Source: Actinomycetota bacterium (lineage in GTDB: Bacteria > Actinomycetota > Actinomycetes > Nanopelagicales > Nanopelagicaceae). Taken from it: 11,027 nt of DNA. Below, one piece after another: positions 1-7,828 of the stretch. Within the stretch, counting starts at the first letter, position 1. Each line of letters opens with the position of its first letter. The notes beneath the pieces were generated by a model. That model was not told the origin of the DNA and ran no database searches. It saw only the letters and a program-made list of their open reading frames with translations. The stretch spans positions 1 to 11,027 of the forward strand of contig JAPLBK010000056.1 of assembly GCA_026392775.1 (NCBI GenBank), given 5' to 3'. The position numbers and the translations under genes are program-made.

Positions 1-1
1 A

Positions 2-1314
<1,313 letters not shown>

Positions 1315-1315
<1 letters not shown>

Positions 1316-2727
1316 TGTCTAAACCCACAATAATCCTTGCAACCAGCAATGGTGTTGGAATGGGTCACTTGGCACGGACCAGCGCAATAGCACTTGCGCT
1401 AAAACCTGTTGCAAATCCAATCATCGTTTCGATGGCTGGCGGAATTGCAGAGATTCCATCCTTTATGGGTATCCGCTGCGAATACATTCCAGGGCGGGAT
1501 CGCTTATGGATGCCACGCGAAAACTGGGATGCATATCTGCGCGATCGCCTTTTAGCATTAGTGGAAGAAACTGATGCAAAGGTTTTATCTTTTGATGGGG
1601 TTGTTCCTTATCCAGGTGTGATCGCAGCTCGAAATGCAAACCCCAAATTGAAACTTGTATGGGTTCGCCGTGGCTTGTGGCAAAAAAAACCACAACGTTT
1701 CATCTTAGGTTTACAAGCAAAAATGATGGATGCAATTGTTGAGCCTGGAGATATTGCCCGGGCCTATGATTTTGGTCCAACGTCAAAGCGCAAAGATTCT
1801 GTCTTAACATCTCCAGTTTCACTTTTTAGAAAAGAAGATGCGCTATCTCGACAAGACGCTCGCAAAGCACTTGGCCTTGATCAAAACCGCCCAGTTGCAT
1901 TAGTTCAACTTGGAACTGGCGATAGCGATGTTAACCACAAGATGACTGCGGCTCTTGAAGGTTTAATTGGCTGGAAAGACCTACAAGTTGTATTAACTAA
2001 AGCCCCAATAGATAAAGATGGAAATTCCTTAGCTCCAGAAGGCCTAGATATTAAAGTTGCGCGCTATTTCCCACTAGCAAAGGTGCTTCGTGCATTTGAT
2101 GCTGGTATTTGTGCAACTGGATATAACGGTGTGCACGAACTATTGCCAGCACAGGTTCCAACGGTATTTGTCTCAAACATCCGTGGCACTGATGATCAAG
2201 AAGCACGGGCCCGCTGGTGCCATGATTTTGGCTATGCATTACGTGCAGATCAAGCAGATTTAGTTAATATTACAAAGACGGTGAAGAAATTACAGGACCC
2301 ACAAATACGGGCTGGCTTATCTGCAAAATGCGCAGAGCTTCCCAATACAACTGGCGGCCAAGAGATTGCAGATATGTTGTTTGCACTTACAAAGCAACAG
2401 AGTCCACAACAGACTAAATCGCTAACCTTTAAGCGCTTAATGATTCAAGATCACTTCAACCGCGGATTGCGCCATGTTGCCAACTTAGGACTTCGCCGAG
2501 TTGCCTTGGTCTATCGATTCATTAACCCCCACAAAGATGTCCAAATAATTAAAGAGGAGCCACCAGTATTTGGTGATTCAACAGAATCAGCAACGCTTCA
2601 AAAGCTAATTAAGTCTGGAGCACGCTTTGAACACCTGATTACACAAGCAAGTCCTAGGTATAGAGCAAAGCGAGAAGAGATCGCAGAAGAAGCCTATGGA
2701 GATTTAGTCGAAGGAATTAAGAGGTAA
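1315..2727 (+). CDS. GT-B fold glycosyltransferase-like protein (MurG/GT28-like) with C-terminal extension
   Basis: A 470-residue predicted cytosolic protein with no evident signal peptide or membrane segment. The N-terminus SNGVGMGHLAR (11-21) matches the glycine-rich GxGH..R loop of MurG-like and related GT-B glycosyltransferases. The C-terminal Rossmann half shows VQLGTGD (197-203), GYNGVHELL (269-277) with Glu275, and DDQEARARW (293-301), the usual nucleotide-sugar end of such enzymes. Donor and acceptor cannot be read from sequence. From about residue 365 there is an extra segment of roughly 105 residues, rich in Arg and Lys, that I do not recognise. I chose the ATG at 1315 because it overlaps the guaB1 stop (TAATG) and has GGGGAA 4-9 nt upstream; an in-frame GTG at 1303 would add four residues. 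The gene ends directly against the convergent dedA gene, with no spacer for a terminator. Confidence 0.72.
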
Positions 2728-3351
2728 CTAGCCTTCAATCATTTTTTCTAGTTTATTTTTCAAAACCATGATCACGCTGGCTGCAACAACAAGAGCAAAA
2801 ATCGCCCAGTATTTAAGATATTTCTCAAGTGAAGCAAGTGAATTAGCAAATTCGTAACCTAAGAGCACTATAGCGGTTCCAAATACAATTCCTCCAGCAG
2901 CATTCCATTTCAAAAATGTGCGATAGGGAACCTGATGTATACCTGCAAGGGCTGGCACTAGGGCACGCAAGAGTGCTTGAGCACGTCCAAAAAAGATTGC
3001 TCCTCCATAGTATTTAGTAAAGATATGTTCAGCTAATTTCCAGCGCTTCTCTCCTACGAATCTTCCAAATTGAGTTGTTTTAATTCGTGGGCCGAAGTGT
3101 TTTCCAACCTCATAACCAACAGAATCTCCAGCGATAGCACCAAGAACTGCGCAAAGAATAAAAAGCCATAAGGGCCAAACTTTTGAATGTGCCAAGACTC
3201 CGCCGATTAATAAAGAAGTTTCTCCTGGCAAAATAAAGCCCACAAATGCAGCAGCTTCAGCAAAGGCTAAAAGTATAAGAAGAATAAATAGTGGGGTTTG
3301 AAAGTTATGTGCCACTAGCCAATCAGCACTGTGGTGAATCCATCCCGACAT
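2728..3351 (-). CDS. DedA family (VTT/SNARE-associated) membrane protein, first copy
   Basis: A 207-residue integral membrane protein. Hydrophobic segments lie near residues 20-42, 48-75, 118-140, 148-170 and 180-197. Family marks are visible: FVGFILPGE (36-44) with acidic Glu32 and Glu44, GDSVGYEVG (75-83), then GRAQALLRALVPALAG (122-137) with Arg123 and Arg129, and FLKWNAAGG (146-154). DedA proteins are inner-membrane proteins linked to membrane homeostasis, with proposed lipid (undecaprenyl-phosphate or phospholipid) translocation and proton-dependent roles in various members. The substrate of this copy is unknown. The usual Pro inside the RFxPxxR motif is absent here, so it belongs to a different branch from the second DedA gene in this window. 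The ATG at 3351 sits 6 nt from a -10-like TAGAGT, suggesting a leaderless transcript. The stop abuts the glycosyltransferase stop. Confidence 0.88.
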   Translation of the reverse strand: MSGWIHHSADWLVAHNFQTPLFILLILLAFAEAAAFVGFILPGETSLLIGGVLAHSKVWPLWLFILCAVLGAIAGDSVGYEVGKHFGPRIKTTQFGRFVGEKRWKLAEHIFTKYYGGAIFFGRAQALLRALVPALAGIHQVPYRTFLKWNAAGGIVFGTAIVLLGYEFANSLASLEKYLKYWAIFALVVAASVIMVLKNKLEKMIEG

Positions 3352-3357
3352 GCGAGA

Positions 3358-3363
3358 ACTCTA
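3358..3363 (-). promoter_or_regulatory. Candidate -10 element for the first dedA gene (leaderless type)
   Basis: Read on the minus strand, TAGAGT is followed by six bases (TCTCGC) and then the ATG. This fits the TANNNT actinobacterial -10 consensus with transcription starting at or next to the start codon. No Shine-Dalgarno sequence precedes the ATG. No convincing -35 hexamer is visible at the expected spacing, so the call rests on the -10 and its position only. Confidence 0.45.
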
Positions 3364-3372
3364 GCCTGGACT

Positions 3373-3378
3373 TAGACT
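3373..3378 (+). promoter_or_regulatory. Candidate -10 element for the nitroreductase gene
   Basis: TAGACT fits TANNNT and ends 9 nt before the ATG at 3388, so the transcript would have a leader of a few bases or none. There is no purine-rich ribosome binding site in the gap. A second TANNNT, TAGCCT at 3362-3367, is an alternative that would leave a longer leader. No -35 match is apparent. The whole divergent spacer is 36 bp, so this element and that of the dedA gene must be nearly superimposed. Confidence 0.35.
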
Positions 3379-3387
3379 GCGCTAATA

Positions 3388-3960
3388 ATGAAAGCACAGA
3401 CCGCGGTAGAGATAAATGATGTGTTAGCCAATCGACGTAGCCCACGCTCTTTAGATGCCACAGTATCTCTTTCAAATGAAGATCTATTAGCAATTTTAGA
3501 AGCTGCCCGTTGGGCGCCATCGGCCTTTAATGGACAACCATGGCGTTTTTTTATTGGCCATCGCGCAGATGAAGTGTTCACTCAAATACTTGATTCACTT
3601 GCCCCCTTTAATCAAGGTTGGGCCCATCGCTCATCTGCTTTGATCCTTGTGGCTGGAGTTCATGCGCGTGAAGATGGAACACCCAATAAGGGCTATCTCT
3701 ATGACTGCGGTTTGGCTGTCTCCCAGATGGTTGTTGAAACGCATCATCGCGGACTTGTTGCTCATCAAATGACTGGTTTTGATCCGGAAAAAGCTGCGCA
3801 AAACTTAGGAATAGACGTGTCACTTATTCCCGTTGCAGTCATTGCGATTGGTAAGCAAGCAGCAGCAGAGCAATTAGAGGGAGCTTTGCTGGAGCGTGAA
3901 AACGCACAGCGTGAGCGCAAATCATTAGAAGAGATTGTGGTTAAAGGTTTACCGAATTAA
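3388..3960 (+). CDS. Nitroreductase-family FMN-dependent oxidoreductase
   Basis: A 190-residue cytosolic flavoprotein, close to the usual length of a single nitroreductase domain. RRSPRSLD (16-23) and ARWAPSAFNGQPWRF (40-54) are the classic N-terminal FMN-phosphate and isoalloxazine contacts. The middle helix YDCGLAVSQMVVETHHRGL (105-123) and the AIGK strand (153-156) followed by a basic stretch near RERK (175-178) complete the fold. Members reduce nitroaromatics, quinones or other small substrates using NAD(P)H, and some have other roles such as dehalogenation or flavin fragmentation; the natural substrate cannot be read here. It is transcribed divergently from dedA. It converges on the tryptophan dioxygenase gene, and the two stop codons share the palindrome TTAA at 3957-3960. 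Nothing ties it functionally to kynurenine metabolism beyond adjacency. Confidence 0.87.
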   Translation: MKAQTAVEINDVLANRRSPRSLDATVSLSNEDLLAILEAARWAPSAFNGQPWRFFIGHRADEVFTQILDSLAPFNQGWAHRSSALILVAGVHAREDGTPNKGYLYDCGLAVSQMVVETHHRGLVAHQMTGFDPEKAAQNLGIDVSLIPVAVIAIGKQAAAEQLEGALLERENAQRERKSLEEIVVKGLPN

Positions 3961-4751
3961 AAGCGTGAACGGATTTCCCACAGATCTTTAAAGACTGGTG
4001 CAAACAAGGTACTTGCTAGATATTCCACACCACTTGAACCCCCGCTACCGATTTTGTGTCCAATAGTTCGCTCCACCATCTTTACGTGGCGATAGCGCCA
4101 TTCCTGCATTCCCTCATCAATATCAACTAAGCGCTCACAAATCATTGCACTCTCTGGATCTTTTGTATGAACGTCAAGTAATACATCTTGAACTCGCAAG
4201 TTAGCCTCATAAGGCAAAGAACGGTCACGATCTAATACATCTGTGGGAATTGGATGACCACGTTTTGCTAAATAAGCCAAAGCTGAATCCCACACCGAAT
4301 TGCCTGCAGTAAGTAAAGCAATCTCGGCTTGAATGGCAGGTGGTAGGTGACCAGCCATCTTAGTATCGCGACGACCAAGCAGAGCTTCTACTTTTCTAAA
4401 TTGAGCAGACTGGAAACCACTTGAAGATGAAAGATATGAACGGAAAGCATTGAACTGCAAAGGGGTCATAGTTTCTAAGATATCAATTTGAGTAACACAG
4501 ACTTTTAGAATTGTGCGAATGCGTCCCAAAATCGCTAGCGAATAATGAGTATCACCTGATTCCATAGCACGCTGGGCTTCTACAAATTCATGGATGATTT
4601 GTTTAAACCAGAGTTCATAGGTTTGGTGAATAATGATGAAAAGCATTTCATCATGCTCTGGTCCCTGTGAGAGAGGGCGCTGCAAACTTAAAAGTTCATC
4701 TACGGCTAAATAAGATGTGTATGTCAGTGCTGAATCAAAGTTTTCGCTCAT
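3957..4751 (-). CDS. kynA: Tryptophan 2,3-dioxygenase
   Basis: Heme enzyme that opens the indole ring of L-tryptophan with O2 to give N-formylkynurenine, the first step of the kynurenine pathway. The protein is 264 residues, in the range of bacterial TDOs, and looks full length. LTYTSYLAVDELLSLQ (9-24) and FIIIHQTYELWFKQ (38-51) match the family, with Phe38 and distal His42 in the active site. FNAFRSYLS (100-108) holds Phe100 and the substrate-carboxylate Arg104. RYRHVKMVERTIGHK (219-233) carries the proximal heme ligand His222. The next motif is GSGGSSG (235-241), where most TDOs have GTGGSSG, so the substrate-contacting Thr is replaced by Ser236. It is the second gene of a two-gene operon: its ATG overlaps the kynureninase TGA (ATGA), which suggests translational coupling; no strong Shine-Dalgarno is visible. 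Confidence 0.96.
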   Translation of the reverse strand: MSENFDSALTYTSYLAVDELLSLQRPLSQGPEHDEMLFIIIHQTYELWFKQIIHEFVEAQRAMESGDTHYSLAILGRIRTILKVCVTQIDILETMTPLQFNAFRSYLSSSSGFQSAQFRKVEALLGRRDTKMAGHLPPAIQAEIALLTAGNSVWDSALAYLAKRGHPIPTDVLDRDRSLPYEANLRVQDVLLDVHTKDPESAMICERLVDIDEGMQEWRYRHVKMVERTIGHKIGSGGSSGVEYLASTLFAPVFKDLWEIRSRF

Positions 4752-6019
4752 GTGACTCGTGAACCGCCCTCTTTTATTGTTTTATATTGGCTAGATGCCA
4801 CTAGGTCACGCATACGAGCAAAGCCGTCCCACACTTCAACAAATGATGTTGGGAGCGGTGAGATAGCCAAACGTATTGAATTAGGGGTGCGGTAGTCAGG
4901 AATGACATTAGAAATCTCACGCATTGCAACACAAATTTGAGCGGCATCTGGGTGCACCAATGAAATATGCCCACCACGCTCTTTTGGATTACGTGACGTG
5001 TTGAGTACAAATCCAAGTGGAGCTAACCAAGCGTCATACAGATCAATCATCATCTGCGTACCAACTGCAGCCTTTTGTGCAATTGCATCTATGCCAGCCT
5101 CTTTAATCATTGAAAAAGCTGTCTGAACACAGCGAATACCGATCAGTGATGGACTAGCAATTTGAAAGCCACGAATGTTTTGTGCTCGCTCAAATACTGG
5201 ACCCATTTCAAACTGGGCATCTTGAGCAAACCAACCTTGAATTGGAACTTGTAATTCTTTTTGAATCTTCTTACTTACATATAACCAAGCAGGTGAACCT
5301 GGACCGGAGTTTCCATATTTATACGTGCAACCAACGCAGAGATCAACTCCGTTTGCATCAAGATTTAATTCAATCGCTCCAACTGCATGGCTGGCATCCC
5401 AAACAACTAAAGCCCCAATTGCACGTACTTGATCGGTAATTGATTTGATATCAGTTCTAGCACCTGAGCGATATTGGATAACTTGTAACGTCACAAGTGC
5501 AACATCATCATTGAGATATGGCGCAAGAACTTGTGTTGTGATTCGCTCATGTGTTGCAACTGCAGGGTCCTCATTTTGAATCAGGACAAGTTTTAAGCCA
5601 AACTGCTTAGCAATTCCATCAAGGATGTATCGATCTGTTGGAAAGTTTGCATCATCTGTAATAATTGTCTTACGGCCAGGACGTGCATGCACCGCTGCTA
5701 GACACAGTTGATAAAAATTAACTGATGTTGTGTCACAGACAAGAATTTGTCCAGGTCCTGCGCCTAAGGCTGCTTGGCCTAACAAATCCCCTGTTGGTTG
5801 AGCTTCATCAACCCAATGGCCCCAGCCAGTTACAACTTCAGCGCCCCACTCAGTCAAAAGATTATTGACAGCAGAAATAGTCTCTTTTGGAAGACGACCT
5901 AATGAATTTCCATCCAAATAACACATCTCGGGGTCTGTAACGACGAATTGTGATTTGAAATGAGCGAGAGGATCGTTTTTATCTAGCTCTAAGGCGTACT
6001 CGCGGTCAGTAACGTTCAT
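4748..6019 (-). CDS. kynU: Kynureninase
   Basis: PLP-dependent fold-type I hydrolase that cleaves L-kynurenine to anthranilate and L-alanine. The protein is 423 residues, normal for bacterial kynureninase. Diagnostic segments in order: YLDGNSLG (34-41), CDTTSVNFYQL (95-105), NFPTDRY (125-131), QYRSGA (182-187), VWDASHAVGA (206-215) with the PLP-ring Asp208 and His211, and GCTYKYGNSGPGSPA (230-244) with the Schiff-base Lys234. QGWF (261-264) and the C-terminal domain with SIRL follow. It is the first gene of the operon with tryptophan dioxygenase, so products and substrates are linked through kynurenine, but the N-formylkynurenine formamidase that should act between them is not nearby. The ATG at 6019 is preceded at 6 nt by TACCTT and has no adjacent ribosome binding site, suggesting a leaderless transcript. 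Confidence 0.95.
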   Translation of the reverse strand: MNVTDREYALELDKNDPLAHFKSQFVVTDPEMCYLDGNSLGRLPKETISAVNNLLTEWGAEVVTGWGHWVDEAQPTGDLLGQAALGAGPGQILVCDTTSVNFYQLCLAAVHARPGRKTIITDDANFPTDRYILDGIAKQFGLKLVLIQNEDPAVATHERITTQVLAPYLNDDVALVTLQVIQYRSGARTDIKSITDQVRAIGALVVWDASHAVGAIELNLDANGVDLCVGCTYKYGNSGPGSPAWLYVSKKIQKELQVPIQGWFAQDAQFEMGPVFERAQNIRGFQIASPSLIGIRCVQTAFSMIKEAGIDAIAQKAAVGTQMMIDLYDAWLAPLGFVLNTSRNPKERGGHISLVHPDAAQICVAMREISNVIPDYRTPNSIRLAISPLPTSFVEVWDGFARMRDLVASSQYKTIKEGGSRVT

Positions 6020-6025
6020 GAAGGA

Positions 6026-6054
6026 AAGGTACGCTCTCCCATCATGGCGCGCAA
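6026..6054 (-). promoter_or_regulatory. Candidate promoter of the kynU-kynA operon, leaderless
   Basis: On the minus strand, TTGCGC (6049-6054) is followed by a 17-bp spacer, then TACCTT (6026-6031), then six bases and the kynU ATG. This fits a housekeeping sigma promoter with the start site at or beside the ATG. The -35 part lies inside codons 2 to 4 of the divergent ABC-F gene. It is the best-formed promoter in the window. Confidence 0.55.
6030..6035 (+). promoter_or_regulatory. Candidate -10 element for the ABC-F gene, sharing its TA with the kynU -10
   Basis: TACGCT fits TANNNT and ends 8 nt before the ABC-F ATG at 6044. Bases 6030-6031 (TA) are also the first two bases of the opposite-strand TACCTT of kynU, so the two hexamers form one near-symmetric element. 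No TTGNNN lies at the usual -35 distance upstream. The purine-rich GGAAAGG at 6023-6029 is 14 nt from the ATG, too far to be an ordinary Shine-Dalgarno sequence. Confidence 0.4.
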
Positions 6055-7813
6055 TGTTGTAAATATCGAAGAGGTCTCAAAGGCCTTCGATATTAAAGAG
6101 CTTTTACTAGGCGTCTCTTTGGGTGTTTCTGAGGGCGATCGCATCGGCATTGTTGGTCGAAATGGCTCAGGAAAATCAACGCTCATGAAGATCATTGCAG
6201 GTGTGGAAACACCAGATTCTGGGCGTGTTACTAAATCAAACTCAGCGCGCATTGGTCTGTTATCTCAGGTGGATTCAGCAAATCCTGAGAGCACTGTCGG
6301 AGAAGTTGTATTAGGGGACACCGCAAAACATGAGTGGGCAAGTGAGCCAAATATTCGTGAAGTATTCACTGGACTCTTTGGTTCCTTTGATGACCATATT
6401 TTTGATCGAAAGTTTGGACAGTTATCTGGTGGAGAGCGCAGACGCGTTGGATTAGCCAAGCTACTGATTAATGAACTTGATCTAATTTTATTGGATGAAC
6501 CAACAAACCATTTAGATGTTGAAGGTATTGCCTGGCTTGCGCAGTATTTGAACAATCGAAAAGGATTGGCCGTAACTGTTGTAACGCACGATCGTTGGTT
6601 TCTTGATGCAGTCACCGATCGCACATGGGAAGTAGTTGGTGGAAAAGTTGAAGAATATGACGGTGGCTATAGTGCATTTGTTTTAGCAAAAGCCGAGCGA
6701 GCCCGTCAATCATCAGTAATGGATCAGCGTCGAAATATGTTGATTAAGAAAGAGCTTGCCTGGCTTCGCCGAGGAGCACCTGCTCAAACAGTAAAGCCTA
6801 AGTTTCGAGTCGATGCCGCAAATGTTTTAATTGCAGGTGAACCTGAACCGCGCAACCAAGGCGAACTGCTTAAATTTGCTCTCAACCGTTTAGGTAAGAC
6901 GGTTTACGAAGCCCACCATGTTCAGGTAAAACTTGGAGATAATGAATTAATTAATGATTTGTATTGGAATGTCGGTCCAGGAGATCGCATTGGCGTTGTG
7001 GGTATTAATGGCGCAGGTAAAACAACGTTAATGAAAACTCTGGTGGGTGAAATCCAACCAACGGCAGGAAAACTTGTAACTGGAATTACTGTTAAAGCCG
7101 CATTCCTTACGCAGCATCTAGATGAGTTAGACCCTACGTGGCGAGTATTAGAAGCAGTTGAAAAGGTTGCTAACCGTGTTGAAATCGGCGGTGGACGAGA
7201 ACTATCAGCTTCACAACTCTGTGAGCGATTAGGTTTTGATCGCGAATCACAGTGGACTCCCGTTGGGGATTTATCAGGCGGTGAAAAACGACGCCTACAG
7301 TTAACACGCTTACTGATGGATAGTCCCAATGTTTTATTACTCGATGAACCTACAAATGATTTTGATATTGAAACCCTGACTGAGCTTGAAGATTTGCTTG
7401 ATGGCTACGGCGGAACATTGATAGTTATTTCACACGATAGATATTTCTTAGAACGCGTCTGTGATCGCTTCGTTGGTTTGTTGGGGGATAAGAATGTGAG
7501 AGATCTTCCAAGGGGCGTGGATGAATATCTTCAACTTCGCCGTGAATCCCTACAACCCGACATCAGCGCCCCAAAAGAGAAGAAAACTTCTAATGCTGCC
7601 GAAGAGCGTCAACTTAAGAAAGACAAAGTTCGCCTTGAGCGACAAATGGAGAAGGCGGATTCGCGGATAGCAGAACTTCAAGGTGAACAAGAAAGTGCCT
7701 CATTTGATGCAGAACGCTTGCTTGAAATCACCAATGAGTTAGCGCAATTACGGGGTGAGAAAAACAGACTCGAGGAAGAATGGCTTCAGGTCACTGTTTT
7801 GTTGGAGGAATAA
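6044..7813 (+). CDS. ABC-F family ATPase, Uup-like, with C-terminal coiled coil
   Basis: A 589-residue soluble protein with two ATP-binding cassettes in one chain and no membrane domain. Cassette 1 has Walker A GRNGSGKST (38-46), signature LSGGE (127-131) and Walker B LILLDEPTNHLD (147-158). A charged linker follows (about 210-290, including AWLRRGAP), the P-site-tRNA-interaction region in ABC-F factors. Cassette 2 has GINGAGKTT (320-328), LSGGE (410-414) and LLLDEPTNDFD (431-441). Residues 515-587 are rich in Glu, Lys, Arg and Leu and read as a coiled coil, as in Uup. ABC-F proteins act on the ribosome, resolving stalled complexes or protecting against antibiotics; Uup also binds branched DNA. 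A housekeeping ribosome-associated role is more likely than resistance here, but that is inference. It is divergent from kynU across 24 bp and lies upstream of the YqhA-like gene. Confidence 0.9.
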   Translation: MARNVVNIEEVSKAFDIKELLLGVSLGVSEGDRIGIVGRNGSGKSTLMKIIAGVETPDSGRVTKSNSARIGLLSQVDSANPESTVGEVVLGDTAKHEWASEPNIREVFTGLFGSFDDHIFDRKFGQLSGGERRRVGLAKLLINELDLILLDEPTNHLDVEGIAWLAQYLNNRKGLAVTVVTHDRWFLDAVTDRTWEVVGGKVEEYDGGYSAFVLAKAERARQSSVMDQRRNMLIKKELAWLRRGAPAQTVKPKFRVDAANVLIAGEPEPRNQGELLKFALNRLGKTVYEAHHVQVKLGDNELINDLYWNVGPGDRIGVVGINGAGKTTLMKTLVGEIQPTAGKLVTGITVKAAFLTQHLDELDPTWRVLEAVEKVANRVEIGGGRELSASQLCERLGFDRESQWTPVGDLSGGEKRRLQLTRLLMDSPNVLLLDEPTNDFDIETLTELEDLLDGYGGTLIVISHDRYFLERVCDRFVGLLGDKNVRDLPRGVDEYLQLRRESLQPDISAPKEKKTSNAAEERQLKKDKVRLERQMEKADSRIAELQGEQESASFDAERLLEITNELAQLRGEKNRLEEEWLQVTVLLEE

Positions 7814-7815
7814 GT

Positions 7816-7821
7816 TAAAAT
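7816..7821 (+). promoter_or_regulatory. Candidate -10 element for the YqhA-like gene
   Basis: TAAAAT is close to the ideal -10 hexamer and ends 7 nt before the ATG at 7829, the geometry of a leaderless start. It falls in the 15-bp gap after the ABC-F stop. The GGAGGAA at 7804-7810 is Shine-Dalgarno-like but lies 18 nt from the ATG and encodes the last ABC-F residues, so it is probably not used. No clear -35 is seen. Read-through from the ABC-F promoter is equally possible. Confidence 0.4.
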
Positions 7822-7828
7822 CTTCTAC

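Noticed and set aside
1541..6142. Two copies of the palindrome GCGATCGC (1541-1548 and 6135-6142), resembling the cyanobacterial HIP1 repeat
   Set aside because: Only two copies, both fitting ordinary codons for conserved residues (RDRL, GDRIG); the gene content is actinobacterial. A genome-wide count would be needed to claim enrichment.
6265..7329. Antisense open frames within the ABC-F gene (6265-6624 and 6922-7329)
   Set aside because: They mirror the conserved cassettes on the other strand, with Ser/Pro-rich translations and no recognisable protein features.
6044..7813. ABC-F gene as an antibiotic-resistance determinant
   Set aside because: The C-terminal coiled coil and short linker look Uup-like, and the context is core chromosome with no mobile element; resistance is not supported by the sequence.
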